Part shown: positions 10,733 to 20,900 of the stretch, one piece after another
Layout of the letters: each line of letters starts with the position of its first letter
Numbering within the stretch: the first letter of the stretch is position 1
NCBI GenBank assembly: GCA_016124495.1
Contig: WGNP01000001.1
Coordinates: 62,001-126,000 of the forward strand
From: Hyphomonas sp.
GTDB lineage: Bacteria; Pseudomonadota; Alphaproteobacteria; Caulobacterales; Hyphomonadaceae
Direction of reading: 5' to 3'
DNA: 64,000 nucleotides
Notes under the pieces: generated by a model
Databases searched by the model: none
What the model was told of the DNA's origin: nothing
What the model saw: the letters and a program-made list of their open reading frames with translations, nothing else
Program-made: the position numbers and the translations under genes

Positions 10733-11899
10733 TCAGCTGCTTGCCCGTCCGAAAACGCCGGTTTCGAGAATGTCCCCCCAAGTGATCACGATCACCATGG
10801 CCACCAAGACCAACACTCCCACACGTAGCGCCATCGCCTCAATCTGGCTTGGCATTTTTGAACCAATCAGTGCTTCGTATGCATGAAACACAACCCGCCC
10901 GCCATCCAGCACTGGCAGTGGCAACAGGTTGAAGAAACCGACGCCTACAGAGATCGCGGCGCAGAGGCTGAGCAGCACCCAGAACAGGTGTTCGAGCCGG
11001 TCAGACAGCGGCACCTGCGGGTTGTCCATGACCGTATTTACGATCCGCCGGGACACGTCCCCGACGCCGACCGGACCCGATAACGTGTGAAAAGACATGT
11101 TCCCGGTGACGATGCTCGCCAGCATGGTCACGGTGCGTTCGATGGCGACGCCGGTCTGCTTGACGCCGGCCACGACTGATTCGGCCGGGCCATAGTGGAT
11201 CCGGTCAAATGAATCCGGCGGGGCCATGCCGATCCCGATGGTACCCTGCGCCACCATCTGGCCAAATTCGTTCTCGCGGACGATCTCGACGGGCGTCACC
11301 GAAAGAACCTGCGCGTTACCCTCCCGGTCAACGACCACTTCAAGCGGCTTGTTGGGGCTGAGAAGGACAGCAACGGTGACATCCGAGGAGTTCCTGACCG
11401 GCTTGCCGTTGATCAGGACAATTTCATCACCGGCCAGTATTCCGGCGCGTTCGGCCGGCATATCCGGCAGCGTGGTCGCAACTTTTACAGTCTGGACAGC
11501 GACCCCGTGCACGCCGATGGACAGCGCGAAAATGAACGCGGCCAGCACGAAATTCGCGAACGGGCCGGCAAGGCTGATGACGATCTTCCGGAGCGGGCCG
11601 ACATCGTCAAAGGGCACCCCCTTTGGCGCGGCCTCATTGCCAGCCGCATCCTCTGCCGACTGTCTGTCAACGAACGCAACGAAGCCGCCGAGCGGTATCC
11701 AGTTGAGGCGCCAGCGGGTCCCGCGCTTGTCGCGTACCTCTACCATCGGTTTGCCGAAGCCTACCGCGAAGGACTCGACGGCAACATTGAACCACCGGCC
11801 CGCTAAGTAATGCCCCAGCTCATGCACCACGATCACGATGCCCATCAGGAACACCAGGCACGCGATGAACAATGGGCCCTGGCTGATTACCCCTTCCAA
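10733..11899 (-). CDS. rseP: Site-2 intramembrane metalloprotease RseP
   Basis: Membrane-embedded zinc protease of the S2P family; family members cleave anti-sigma factors or signal-peptide remnants. The 388-residue protein has the zinc site HELGH at residues 26-30 in the first membrane segment. A PDZ domain lies in the middle (AGILAGDEIVLINGKPVRN), and the C-terminal motif NLLPLPVLDGG supplies the third ligand. Its start overlaps the dxr stop by 13 bases. The dxr-rseP-bamA order is conserved in proteobacteria and links the protease to envelope stress control. Confidence 0.94.
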   Translation of the reverse strand: MEGVISQGPLFIACLVFLMGIVIVVHELGHYLAGRWFNVAVESFAVGFGKPMVEVRDKRGTRWRLNWIPLGGFVAFVDRQSAEDAAGNEAAPKGVPFDDVGPLRKIVISLAGPFANFVLAAFIFALSIGVHGVAVQTVKVATTLPDMPAERAGILAGDEIVLINGKPVRNSSDVTVAVLLSPNKPLEVVVDREGNAQVLSVTPVEIVRENEFGQMVAQGTIGIGMAPPDSFDRIHYGPAESVVAGVKQTGVAIERTVTMLASIVTGNMSFHTLSGPVGVGDVSRRIVNTVMDNPQVPLSDRLEHLFWVLLSLCAAISVGVGFFNLLPLPVLDGGRVVFHAYEALIGSKMPSQIEAMALRVGVLVLVAMVIVITWGDILETGVFGRASS

Positions 11900-13101
11900 G
11901 CTGCCATTCCTCCTGCCCGGCCCGGGGCCTGCTTCAACACGTCCCCGGCGAGCCTGCGCCCGCAGTTATCGAGGAACGCCACTTCGTCCAGCGTCGTGCA
12001 CTTGGTAGAGGCGAATTCCGAGGATGAAAAGCTATCGAGTGCGGCTTCCACGGCCCAGGCTATGTCCAGAAAGCCACACTCGCCCCCGACAAACGCCGAA
12101 ACCGCTGACTCATTTGCGGAATTTAATATCACCGGCCCCGCCGGACCAAGTGCAAACGCCCGCCGCGCGAGGTCGATGGAGCGGAACCGGCGGGCATCCA
12201 CGGGCGCGAAATCCAGTTGGCCGATCCGGGCCAGATCCAGCCTGTCGACCGTCGTCTCGATGCGTTCCGGCCAGCCGAGGGCGAGTGAGATCGGGGTTTT
12301 CATATCGGGCGAGCCGAGCTGAGCGATAACCGAACCGTCGGTAAAATGGGCCATACCGTGAACGATCGACTGGGGATGCACCAGGACGTCGATCCGCTCC
12401 GCCCCGACCTTGAACAGGATGGCGGCCTCGATCAGCTCCAGCGCCTTGTTCATCAGCGTTGCGCTGTCGATGGAGATCTTGAGGCCCATGCTCCACCTGG
12501 GATGCGCCGCCGCCTGGGCCGGCGTTGCCCGCGCCATGTCCTCCAGCGACGTCGTCCGGAAGGGCCCGCCCGACGCTGTCAGCGTCAGTTTGTCGAGCGA
12601 GCGTCCATCCCCTATGCACTGGAAGATCGCGCTATGCTCGGAATCCACCGGCAGGATCGAAATCCTGGCCCTGGCTGCGGCATCGATGAGGATGCTGCCA
12701 GCGCACACGATACTCTCCTTGTTGGCGAGGGCCAGGTGATTGCCTGCCTTGACCGCCGCCATGGTGGACTTCAATCCCGCTGCACCGACAATCGCCGCCA
12801 GAAACCGGTCGCAAGGCCTCTGGGCCGCTTCCACCATTGCAGATTCGCCAGCGGCCGCCTCAATCCCGCTTCCCGCCAGGCGCGCCCGAAGTTCCGGCAG
12901 CCTGGCCTCGTCTGCGATCACCGCGATTTGCGGGCGAATATCCAGCGCCTGCTCGGCAAGGGCCTGCGCGTTCTGACCGGACGCAATGGCCACGACCTCA
13001 AACCGCGGCGTATCCCGGTTCGCATGCCGGATGACCTCGATGGCGGATTTGCCAACGGAACCGGTAGATCCAAAAATGGAGACGCGCCGAATACCTGTCA
13101 T
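11887..13101 (-). CDS. dxr: 1-deoxy-D-xylulose 5-phosphate reductoisomerase
   Basis: Converts DXP to 2-C-methyl-D-erythritol 4-phosphate with NADPH, the committed step of the MEP isoprenoid pathway, which feeds the undecaprenyl phosphate made by the neighbouring UppS. The 404-residue protein shows the NADPH site GSTGSVGKS at residues 11-19, the metal-site motif DSEHSAIFQC and the substrate loop SGGPFR. The ATG at 13101 lies three bases after the cdsA stop. The 3' end runs 13 bases into rseP. Confidence 0.96.
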   Translation of the reverse strand: MTGIRRVSIFGSTGSVGKSAIEVIRHANRDTPRFEVVAIASGQNAQALAEQALDIRPQIAVIADEARLPELRARLAGSGIEAAAGESAMVEAAQRPCDRFLAAIVGAAGLKSTMAAVKAGNHLALANKESIVCAGSILIDAAARARISILPVDSEHSAIFQCIGDGRSLDKLTLTASGGPFRTTSLEDMARATPAQAAAHPRWSMGLKISIDSATLMNKALELIEAAILFKVGAERIDVLVHPQSIVHGMAHFTDGSVIAQLGSPDMKTPISLALGWPERIETTVDRLDLARIGQLDFAPVDARRFRSIDLARRAFALGPAGPVILNSANESAVSAFVGGECGFLDIAWAVEAALDSFSSSEFASTKCTTLDEVAFLDNCGRRLAGDVLKQAPGRAGGMAAWKG

Positions 13102-13104
13102 GGT

Positions 13105-13923
13105 TCAGAGACCTAGCAGGCGAGGAACGGCCGGAACACTCAGAAAAGTTAAACTTGCGAAGATGCTGACGGCCCCAAGCCCGTCGACCCGGTCGAGCAG
13201 GCCGCCATGGCCCGGCAGGATCGTGCCGGAATCCTTGACCTTGAACCGCCGTTTCAGACCGCTCTCAAACAGATCGCCCGCCTGGGCGCTCACGGAGAGC
13301 AGCATCCCGGCAATCATCCACGGCAGTATCTCGGCGCCCTGCCAGCCGGCCGCCACATACCCGCACAGCGCACAAACGAGCACCGCCGCGACAGCGCCGC
13401 TCCAGGTCTTGTTCGGGCTCTCCCTGGGCAGGAGCCGGGGCCCTCTTATCATCCGTCCGAAGAAGTAGGCCGCCGCGTCCGAGGCCCAGACGAACGACAT
13501 GAAGTACATCGCCGCGAGCCGGCCCTCCCAGGGCCCTTCCCGCAATGTGTAGAGGCCGTAGACCATTGCGAAGACGTAGACGACGCCAAACCCGCCCGCG
13601 ATCTTCGCCTCTGGTGTCTGCGCGGACGTCCATACGGCCAGTACCGAAGAAGCGACAAAAATGGAGAGAGAAACGATAAAACCGGGTAAAGCGAGGCTAA
13701 GGCCGAACAACGCCGCGAGAGCCGTGAGCGCCCATTCGCGGCGCGTTGCGCTCATTCTGCACCACTCGAACATCATCACGGCGCAAAACGCGCTGCATCC
13801 CAGTGCCAGCCACCAGGAGCCCATCCAGACTGCAAACAGTGCAAAAGGAATGAGAACGAGAGCGGTCAGCAGGCGTAATGGTAACTCGGAAAACCGCTTT
13901 TCCGGCGGTGTCCAATCGCCCAT
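13105..13923 (-). CDS. cdsA: Phosphatidate cytidylyltransferase
   Basis: Integral membrane enzyme making CDP-diacylglycerol, the precursor of the bacterium's phospholipids. I place the start at 13923 ([19 protein letters not shown]), where the ATG overlaps the uppS stop by one base; the frame is open 96 bases further upstream, inside uppS. The 272-residue protein has multiple membrane segments. Its C-terminal signature includes ESPNKTWSGAVAAVL, and the family consensus is completed by ESGLKRRFKVKDSGTILPGH followed by GGLLDRVDGL. Confidence 0.94.
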   Translation of the reverse strand: MGDWTPPEKRFSELPLRLLTALVLIPFALFAVWMGSWWLALGCSAFCAVMMFEWCRMSATRREWALTALAALFGLSLALPGFIVSLSIFVASSVLAVWTSAQTPEAKIAGGFGVVYVFAMVYGLYTLREGPWEGRLAAMYFMSFVWASDAAAYFFGRMIRGPRLLPRESPNKTWSGAVAAVLVCALCGYVAAGWQGAEILPWMIAGMLLSVSAQAGDLFESGLKRRFKVKDSGTILPGHGGLLDRVDGLGAVSIFASLTFLSVPAVPRLLGL

Positions 13924-14681
13924 CAGGTTGCTCCAGGCGTGAGCGCCCCGAACCGGCGTTCGCGCTCGTGGTAGCGCGAAATAGCGCTCTCCAGGTGAGA
14001 CTTGCTGAAGTCGGGCCACAGCACATCGACGAACAGCAGTTCCGCATAAGCGGCCTGCCAGAGCAGGAAGTTGCTGATCCGGTACTCGCCGCTGGTGCGG
14101 ATCACGAGGTCCGGGTCCGGAAGGTCCTTCGTATCAAGGTATTGCTCGAAACCGGCATCGGTGAGTTCGCCCGATACCTCGCCCGCCGCAATGGCGCGGG
14201 CATACGCCTGCGTGGCACGAAGGATCTCGTTCCGGGCCCCATAGTTGAACGCAATGGTCAGGTGGAACTTGCTGTTGGCCGCCGTTTCACGCTCCGCCCG
14301 GTCAACCAGCTCGGCGATGTCAGGCGGCAGGCCTTCGCGCTGCCCGATCACCCGCACGCGCACACCGTCCTGCTTCAGCCGCGACAGGTCACGCTGAACA
14401 TAGGCTTTCAGCAAACCAAACAGCGTATTGACCTCGGCAGCCGGCCGGCGCCAGTTTTCGGTCGAGAACGAGAATACCGTCAGGTAACGGATGCCCAGGT
14501 CACCCGCCGCCTCGACCGTGCGGCGCAGGGCTTCCACACCGCGCTCATGACCAGCGGTACGCGGAAGCCCCCGGGCTTTCGCCCAACGACCATTGCCGTC
14601 CATTATGATGGCGACGTGCTGAGGCGCAGGCGCGTCACCGCCAGCGTGGGAAGGTTCAGGGGATGTCCCGAGGCGGGCCAT
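13923..14681 (-). CDS. uppS: Undecaprenyl pyrophosphate synthase
   Basis: Cis-prenyltransferase that extends farnesyl diphosphate to C55, the carrier for peptidoglycan and O-antigen units. The 252-residue protein carries [20 protein letters not shown] with catalytic Asp28, and the C-terminal conserved blocks [20 protein letters not shown] and [14 protein letters not shown]. The first 20 residues form a variable proline/glycine-rich extension. The start codon overlaps the frr stop (TAATG) and the stop overlaps cdsA, so all three are coupled. Confidence 0.96.
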   Translation of the reverse strand: MARLGTSPEPSHAGGDAPAPQHVAIIMDGNGRWAKARGLPRTAGHERGVEALRRTVEAAGDLGIRYLTVFSFSTENWRRPAAEVNTLFGLLKAYVQRDLSRLKQDGVRVRVIGQREGLPPDIAELVDRAERETAANSKFHLTIAFNYGARNEILRATQAYARAIAAGEVSGELTDAGFEQYLDTKDLPDPDLVIRTSGEYRISNFLLWQAAYAELLFVDVLWPDFSKSHLESAISRYHERERRFGALTPGAT

Positions 14682-15235
14682 TACACCTGCATGATCTCCG
14701 CTTCTTTGGCTTTCACCATTTCGTCGACACGGGCGACGAAGGTGTCTGTCAGTTTCTGGACCTCGTCCGCCAGCGATCGCGCACGGTCTTCACCGATCTC
14801 GCCCGCCTTCTCCATTTTCTTCAATCCGTCCATCCCATCGCGGCGGACGTTGCGCACGGCGACCCGGGCCGCTTCCGCATACTTGCCGGCAATCTTGGTC
14901 AGCTCGCCCCGGCGCTCCTCGTTGAGCGGGGGTATCGGCAGACGGAGCGTCTGGCCGTCCATGATCGGGTTCAGGCCAAGACCGGATTCGCGGATCGCAC
15001 GGTCGACAGCGCCCACGACCGTCTTGTCCCAGACGTTGACCGACAGCATTCGCGTATCGGTGACCGTGACCGAGGCGACCTGGCTGAGCGGAGAGACGCC
15101 GCCATAGGCAGGCACCTTGATCGAATCGAGCAGGTTCACCGAAGCCCGGCCGGTTCGCAGGCCCGAGAATTCCGTGGCGAGCGAGGCGAGCGCGCCCTCC
15201 ATCCGCCGTTCGATATCCTGTTTGCTGTAGCTCAT
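14681..15235 (-). CDS. frr: Ribosome recycling factor
   Basis: Works with EF-G to split ribosomes after termination. The 184-residue length is typical (185). The N-terminal helix carries [20 protein letters not shown], and the central domain shows the conserved [13 protein letters not shown]. Helix residues [20 protein letters not shown] are also characteristic. It overlaps pyrH by four bases (ATGA) and uppS by one base, in the widely conserved order pyrH-frr-uppS-cdsA. Confidence 0.97.
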   Translation of the reverse strand: MSYSKQDIERRMEGALASLATEFSGLRTGRASVNLLDSIKVPAYGGVSPLSQVASVTVTDTRMLSVNVWDKTVVGAVDRAIRESGLGLNPIMDGQTLRLPIPPLNEERRGELTKIAGKYAEAARVAVRNVRRDGMDGLKKMEKAGEIGEDRARSLADEVQKLTDTFVARVDEMVKAKEAEIMQV

Positions 15236-15987
15236 TCGGTCGATGCTCCCTTTTTGGAGATCGTCGTGGAAGTGCCCCGCCCATGCAAGACGTTAAGCAG
15301 TGAGCCTTCCTCCTTGAGAGAGAAGACGACGATCGGAATGTTGTTGTCGCGCATCAGGCTGACCGCCGAAGGGTCCATGACCCGGAGGTTCTTGATGAGC
15401 AGTTCGTCATACGCGACCTGATTGTAGCGCGTCGCCGTCGCATCCAGTTTCGGATCGGCCGTGTAGACGCCGTCTACTTGTGTGCCTTTCAGCAGCGCGT
15501 CACAGTTCATCTCGATCGAGCGAAGGGCGGCGCCAGTATCGGTGGTGAAGAACGGATTGCCGATACCGGCTGCGAAGATCACGACGCGGCCTTTCTCCAT
15601 GTGGCGCTGAGCCCGGCGGCGGATGTAGGGTTCGCACACGGCGTCCATGCTGAGCGCCGATTGCACGCGGGTGGGAACCCCTATGCCTTCCAGCACGCTC
15701 TGCATGGCGAGGGCGTTCATGACGGTTGCCAGCATTCCCATGGAGTCGGCCTGGGCGCGCTCCATGCCTTTGGCAGCGCCCGCAACCCCGCGGAAGATGT
15801 TGCCGCCGCCAATAACAAGGCAGATCTCGGCGCCTTCAGCACGCGCGGCAGCGATCGCCTCGGCGAAGGTGATACAGGTTGGAATGTCGATACCGAACTG
15901 GCCGGGGCCCATCAGGGCCTCACCAGAGAGTTTCAGAAGCACACGCCGGTATTTCAGCTGGCTCTTCTCGGGCTCATTCGCCGGCAT
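15232..15987 (-). CDS. pyrH: Uridylate kinase
   Basis: UMP kinase of the amino-acid-kinase fold (hexameric in bacteria), supplying UDP for nucleic acids and sugar nucleotides. The protein has 251 residues from the ATG at 15987. A GTG nine bases upstream (15996) is possible, but the ATG has a better placed purine-rich site (ggtgga). Motifs include [12 protein letters not shown] near the N-terminus, the glycine-rich [12 protein letters not shown] and the nucleotide site [14 protein letters not shown]. It starts a new transcript after the tsf terminator. Confidence 0.95.
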   Translation of the reverse strand: MPANEPEKSQLKYRRVLLKLSGEALMGPGQFGIDIPTCITFAEAIAAARAEGAEICLVIGGGNIFRGVAGAAKGMERAQADSMGMLATVMNALAMQSVLEGIGVPTRVQSALSMDAVCEPYIRRRAQRHMEKGRVVIFAAGIGNPFFTTDTGAALRSIEMNCDALLKGTQVDGVYTADPKLDATATRYNQVAYDELLIKNLRVMDPSAVSLMRDNNIPIVVFSLKEEGSLLNVLHGRGTSTTISKKGASTE

Positions 15988-16017
15988 TCTGTCCACCGAT
16001 CAATTTCTAACACGAAC

Positions 16018-16056
16018 CAAAAAAATCCCGGCTGCGCGAAACCGCCAGCCGGGATT
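16018..16056 (-). terminator. Rho-independent terminator of rpsB-tsf
   Basis: The arms 16024-16034 (AATCCCGGCTG) and 16046-16056 (CAGCCGGGATT) are perfect 11-base complements around an 11-base loop. On the minus strand the stem is followed directly by seven T residues (16019-16025 on the plus strand are all A). It lies 36 bases after the tsf stop and separates rpsB-tsf from pyrH. Confidence 0.93.
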
Positions 16057-16092
16057 GTTCAAAGCCCCTCACGGGAAGAAACGCAAGCCTGA

Positions 16093-16998
16093 TCAGGAGC
16101 CTTTTGTCATCGATGCGACTTCGGCCGCGAAGTCGGTTTCTTCCTTTTCAACGCCTTCGCCGAGCTTGAAGTGCACGAATGCCTTCAGCGTCGCGCCCTG
16201 CGCCTTGAGGAACTCGCCGACGGTCTTGTCAGGGTCCATGATGAAGGGCTGCTCAAGAAGCACCACTTCCTTGTAGAATTTCTGCATCCGTCCAACGATC
16301 ATCTTCTCGATAACCGCATCCGCCTTGCCGCTTTCGCGAGCCTGCTCGGTCAGGATGCGTTTTTCCGATTCGATCAGCGCCGGATCCAGCTCAGCCGTCG
16401 TCGCAGCGGCCGGTGAGGTCGCCGCGATGTGCATCGCCACCTTGCGGCCTGCATCATCGAGATCGCCGGAGCCTTCGAGCGCGACCAGAACGCCGACCTT
16501 GCCCATGCCGGGCGCGGCTGCGTTGTGGATGTACGAAGCCACGCGACCGGAGGCCGTCAGCTTCGCCGAGCGGCGAGCCGTCATATTCTCGCCGATCGTT
16601 GAGATCATGCGCTTCACCATGTCGTCCACGGTGCCCTCGCCGTCCGGCGACCTGGCGCCGGAAACAGCCGCAATGGAGCCGTCCGTCGACAGGGCGACGC
16701 TGACGATGCCATCGAGCGCTTTCTGGAAGCCCTCGTTGCGGGACACAAAGTCCGTTTCGGAGTTCAGCTCTACGATGGCGCCCGACTTGCCGTCAGCCGC
16801 AACCTTCACGGCCACAAGCCCTTCAGCCGCAGCGCGGCCCGATTTCTTTGCCGCCTTCGACAGGCCTTTCGCGCGCAGCCATTCGATGGCGGCCGCTTCG
16901 TCGCCGTTGTTCTCAACGAGCGCCTTCTTGGCATCCATCATGCCTGCGCCGGTTTTCTCGCGCAGTTGCTTTACAAGTACTGCTGTAATCTCAGCCAT
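16093..16998 (-). CDS. tsf: Elongation factor Ts
   Basis: Guanine-nucleotide exchange factor for EF-Tu. The 301-residue protein starts with [20 protein letters not shown], the TDVGF/TGAGMMDCKKAL-type signature (here [12 protein letters not shown] at about residues 16-27). An N-terminal UBA-like domain is followed by the core dimerisation region, with [13 protein letters not shown] near residue 80. It follows rpsB after 42 bases, as in nearly all bacteria, and is closed by the terminator at 16018-16056. Confidence 0.97.
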   Translation of the reverse strand: MAEITAVLVKQLREKTGAGMMDAKKALVENNGDEAAAIEWLRAKGLSKAAKKSGRAAAEGLVAVKVAADGKSGAIVELNSETDFVSRNEGFQKALDGIVSVALSTDGSIAAVSGARSPDGEGTVDDMVKRMISTIGENMTARRSAKLTASGRVASYIHNAAAPGMGKVGVLVALEGSGDLDDAGRKVAMHIAATSPAAATTAELDPALIESEKRILTEQARESGKADAVIEKMIVGRMQKFYKEVVLLEQPFIMDPDKTVGEFLKAQGATLKAFVHFKLGEGVEKEETDFAAEVASMTKGS

Positions 16999-17040
16999 AG
17001 CTTTGATCCTTCACTGGAATTGTCGCGCCGGAGCGCAGTT

Positions 17041-17829
17041 TCAGGCGTCGGAGGCCGCTTCGCCGGCAACCTTAACGTCTGCGTCAGCCATCGAACCGAC
17101 ATCCGACATGGCGCCGAGGTCAACGCCGAGGCCGGCGGTCGATTCGGCAAGACCGTCCAGAACGGCATCGGCAAACAGGTTGCAGTAGAGCGAGATCGCA
17201 CGTGCGGCATCATCGTTGCCGGGGAAACCGAAATCGGCGTCCGACGGATCGCAGTTGGTGTCGAGCACGGCGACGACCGGGATCCCCAGCTTGCGGGCTT
17301 CCTGGACAGCAATCGCTTCCTTGTTGGTGTCGATGACTATGATCGCCGCCGGCAGGCCGCCCATGTCAGCAATACCGCCGAGCGCGCGCTGCAGCTTATC
17401 GCGGCGGCGCTGCAGGTCGAGCAGCTCTTTCTTGGTCAGGCCCGAACCGCCGCCGGCATCAAACATCGTGTTCAGTTCACGAAGCTGCTTGATCGAGTTG
17501 GACACGGTGGTCCAGTTCGTCAGCGTGCCGCCGAGCCAGCGATGGTTCATGTAGTATTGTGCGCACCGTGCCGCGGCTTCAGCCACCGGGTCCTGAGCCT
17601 GGCGCTTCGTGCCGACAAACAGGATACGGCCGCCTTTGGCGACGGTATCGCGCACGAAGACGAGCGCCTGGTGCAGCGACGGCACCGTATGGGACAGGTC
17701 CATGATGTGGATGCCGGAGCGCTCGCCGTAGATAAACGGCTTCATACGCGGGTTCCAGCGGTGGGTCTGGTGACCGAAGTGAACGCCAGATTCAAGCAAC
17801 TGACGCATCGAAAAGTCAGGTAGGGCCAT
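17041..17829 (-). CDS. rpsB: Small ribosomal subunit protein uS2
   Basis: Structural protein of the 30S subunit. The start at 17829 gives [20 protein letters not shown], matching the family, and is preceded by a strong GGAGAAA site seven to eight bases away; the open frame upstream is not family-like. The product is 262 residues. Conserved blocks include [21 protein letters not shown] and the C-terminal [14 protein letters not shown]. The C-terminal tail beyond residue 230 is acidic and alanine-rich, as in other alphaproteobacteria. Confidence 0.97.
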   Translation of the reverse strand: MALPDFSMRQLLESGVHFGHQTHRWNPRMKPFIYGERSGIHIMDLSHTVPSLHQALVFVRDTVAKGGRILFVGTKRQAQDPVAEAAARCAQYYMNHRWLGGTLTNWTTVSNSIKQLRELNTMFDAGGGSGLTKKELLDLQRRRDKLQRALGGIADMGGLPAAIIVIDTNKEAIAVQEARKLGIPVVAVLDTNCDPSDADFGFPGNDDAARAISLYCNLFADAVLDGLAESTAGLGVDLGAMSDVGSMADADVKVAGEAASDA

Positions 17830-17839
17830 AGATTTTCTC

Positions 17840-17895
17840 CATCCGGTTGGCCGTCGCAGGGTGGAACTACGGGTTTGACCCCGTCGCACCGGATG
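17840..17895 (-). promoter_or_regulatory. Candidate rpsB mRNA leader structure
   Basis: In the 5' leader of rpsB the sequence 17888-17895 (CATCCGGT on the minus strand) is the exact complement of 17840-17847 (ACCGGATG). The second arm abuts the ribosome-binding site GGAGAAA. A folded leader touching the Shine-Dalgarno region is what autoregulatory S2 leaders look like. This is an inference from one inverted repeat; no covariation was examined. Confidence 0.4.
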
Positions 17896-17923
17896 CACCC
17901 GCGACATGGTTTAAGTCAGCGCT

Positions 17924-17951
17924 CCTATACAGCTTCCGCCGTCCGGAGCAA
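17924..17951 (-). promoter_or_regulatory. Candidate sigma-70 promoter of rpsB-tsf
   Basis: On the minus strand TTGCTC (17951-17946) and TATAGG (17929-17924) are separated by 16 bases. That would start transcription near 17917 and give a leader of about 88 bases before rpsB. The position, between the dnaE stop and rpsB, is where this promoter must lie. Confidence 0.4.
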
Positions 17952-17975
17952 GCGCAAACCGCCGTCGTTACAGCC

Positions 17976-20900
17976 CTAGGCGGCCCGGCGGGGAATGACC
18001 CGCTCGACACCCGGGATTTCCTTCAAGGCGCGCTGGGCCCGGAGGCTGATCGTGTAGGTCTGCGGCAGCTTTACCGTCACGAGGCGGCCGTCTTCGAGGG
18101 GCATTTCGAGGAGGATCGAGCCGCGATCCGGGTCCGAAAGGCCCTGCAGGCGGTGCACGACCCCGGCCAGTTCCGCAGGATTGGCTCCGGCAGACAGGCG
18201 CACGACCAGCTGACCGGAGGGCCTCGACAGCCGCGCGGCCTCCAGTTCAAGCACCCTTTCGACGATCAGCCGTGTCTCATCCCCGTTCTGTTTGACCGAA
18301 ACGGTCAGGGCGATGGCCTTTCCGGGTTTGAGCAGGTCGCCGTACTGCATCAGCGCTTCGCTGTAGACGGTCACCTCGCGCTCGCCGGTTGGGTCGGAGA
18401 CGGTCAGGAAGGTGAATTTCGACCCGCTCTTGCTGGTCCGGTCGTTGCGGGCCCGCACGATGCCGATCATCTCGAGGGGCCGGCCCTCACCGGCGCGCTC
18501 GTCGATTTCCATCATCAAAGTGATCCGGTCCCGGTCGAGTGAGACGAGCACATCGTCGAGCGGGTGGCCCGAGAAGTAGAAGCCGATCGAGCGGAATTCC
18601 TCGTCGAGCTTCATCTGGGCCGTCCAGGGCCTCGGCGACGGGAGGGGTGGTCGCAGGGCAGGTTCGGCGTCGGCAAACAGCCCGCCCTGCCCGCCCTGCC
18701 GGTCTCCGGCGGAACTGTTGGCGTGCTGCGACAGGGCGCTGGCGGATTCGAGGACTTTCGAGCGGTTGGGCTCCAGCCCGTCGAGCGCGCCGGCGCGGGC
18801 GAGCGACTCGAAAGCCTTCTTATTCACCTGCCTGGGGTCGATCCGCTCGGCAAAATCATAAAGATCCCTGAACGCTCCCGCCTCGGCGCGTACGGCGGCC
18901 ACATGGCGCATGGCTTCAACGCCGACCCCTTTCAGGGCGCCGAGAGCGTAGACGATGGAACCGCCGCGGACGTCAAAGTCGGCGCCCGACGCGTTGATGT
19001 CAGGGGCCAGCACGGGAATACGCAGGCGCCTGGCTTCCTGGAAGAAGGCAGCGAGCTTGTCGGTGTTGCCGATATCGAGGCTCATCGAGGCGGCAAGGAA
19101 TTCGACCGGGAAATGGCACTTCAGATAGCCGGTCTGATAGCCGACCAGCGCGTAGGCGGCGGCGTGGGATTTGTTGAAGCCGTAGCCGGCAAACTTCTCC
19201 ATCGTGTCGAAGATTTCGTTGGCGAGGCTTTCGGCCATGCCCTTGGCCCGCGCTGCACCTTCAACAAAGCGCTTGCGCTGCGCCTCCATCTCTTCGCGCT
19301 TCTTCTTGCCCATGGCGCGCCGGAGCAGGTCCGCCTCGCCGAGCGAGTAGCCGGCGACTTCCTGCGCCATGCGCATGACCTGTTCCTGGTAGACGGGCAC
19401 GCCGTAAGTGGCCTCAAGGACGGGCCTCAGATCCGGGTGCTGGTAGCGCACGGAGCTCGGATCCTCCTTGCCCTGAACATAGACCGGGATGTTTTCCATC
19501 GGGCCCGGGCGATAGAGCGAGATGATGGCGATCACGTCTTCGATATTGTTCGGCCGGACGCGCCGGAGGGTGTCGCGCATGCCCGAGCCTTCGAGCTGGA
19601 ACACACCCAGCGTCTCGCCGCTCGCCAACAGGTCGTAGGTAGCCGCGTCATCGAGGCTGCGCCAGCCGGGGCCGACTTCCTTGCTGCCGGCCGCGATGAA
19701 CTTCATCACGCGGTCGATCACTGTCAACGTCTTGAGGCCGAGGAAGTCGAACTTCACGAGCCCGGCCATCTCGGCATATTTCATGTTGAACTGCGACGCC
19801 GGCAGTTCCGCTCGCGGATCATTGTAAAGCGGGACGAGGTTGACCAGCGGGCGGTCCGCGATCACCACGCCGGCCGCGTGGGTGCCTGCGTTACGGTAGA
19901 GCCCTTCCAGCGCGCGCGCGATTTCGATGAGCTCGCCGACGCGCGCGTCAGCCGCAATCTCGTCGTCGAATTTAGGTTCGCCCGCGATCGCCTCGTCGAG
20001 CGTCGGCGGCTTGGCTGGATTGAAGGGGATCAGCTTCGCGAGCCGGTCCACCTGATGGTAGGGCATCTGCATGACGCGGCCGACATCGCGTACGACGGCC
20101 TTCGCCTGAAGCGTACCAAACGTGATGATCATCGCGACGCTGTCGGCGCCGTACTTGTCGCGGACATAGCGGATCACTTCGCCGCGCCGCTCCTGGCAGA
20201 AGTCGACATCAAAATCCGGCATCGAGACGCGTTCGGGGTTCAGGAAGCGCTCGAACAGGAGGTCGAACCGGATCGGGTCGAGATCCGTGATCAGGAGCGA
20301 CCAGGCGACCAGTGACCCTGCGCCCGAGCCCCGGCCCGGCCCCACCGGAATGCCGTTGGACTTCGCCCATTTGATGAAGTCCGACACGATCAGGAAGTAA
20401 CCCGGAAAGCCCATCCGCTCGATGACACGCAACTCGAAATCGAGCCGCTCCAGATAGACGCTGCGGTCTGCATAAAGGCGATCGGCCTCGGCGAGGCGAA
20501 GTTCCAGGCCCTCCTGCGCCTGCAGCCGCAGCTCTTCCGGCTCCGAGCGCCCATCTTTCGAGAAGCCCGGCAGGATGGGATTGCGGGTTTCTGCGCGAAC
20601 CGCGCAGCGCCGGGCGATCTCCACTGTGGAGGCGATGGCTTCGGGCAAGTCCGCAAACAGTTCGCACATGGCCGCCGGCGATTTCAGGAACTGGCTTTTC
20701 TCGACGCGCCTGCGGTCATCCTGTCCGAGATACTCGCCGTTGGCGATGCACATCAGGGCGTCATGCGCGACGGAATCATCCGGCTTCATGAACCGGGCAT
20801 CATGCGTGCCTACGATGGGCAGGCCGAGTTCGTAGGCCAGTTCCAGCAATCCGGCTTCGCTCTTGAGCTCAGCCTGGGTCCCGTGCCGGGTGATCTCGAC

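Noticed and set aside
18564-20315. A 583-codon plus-strand frame opposite dnaE
   Set aside because: Same antisense artefact; dnaE motifs are continuous on the other strand.
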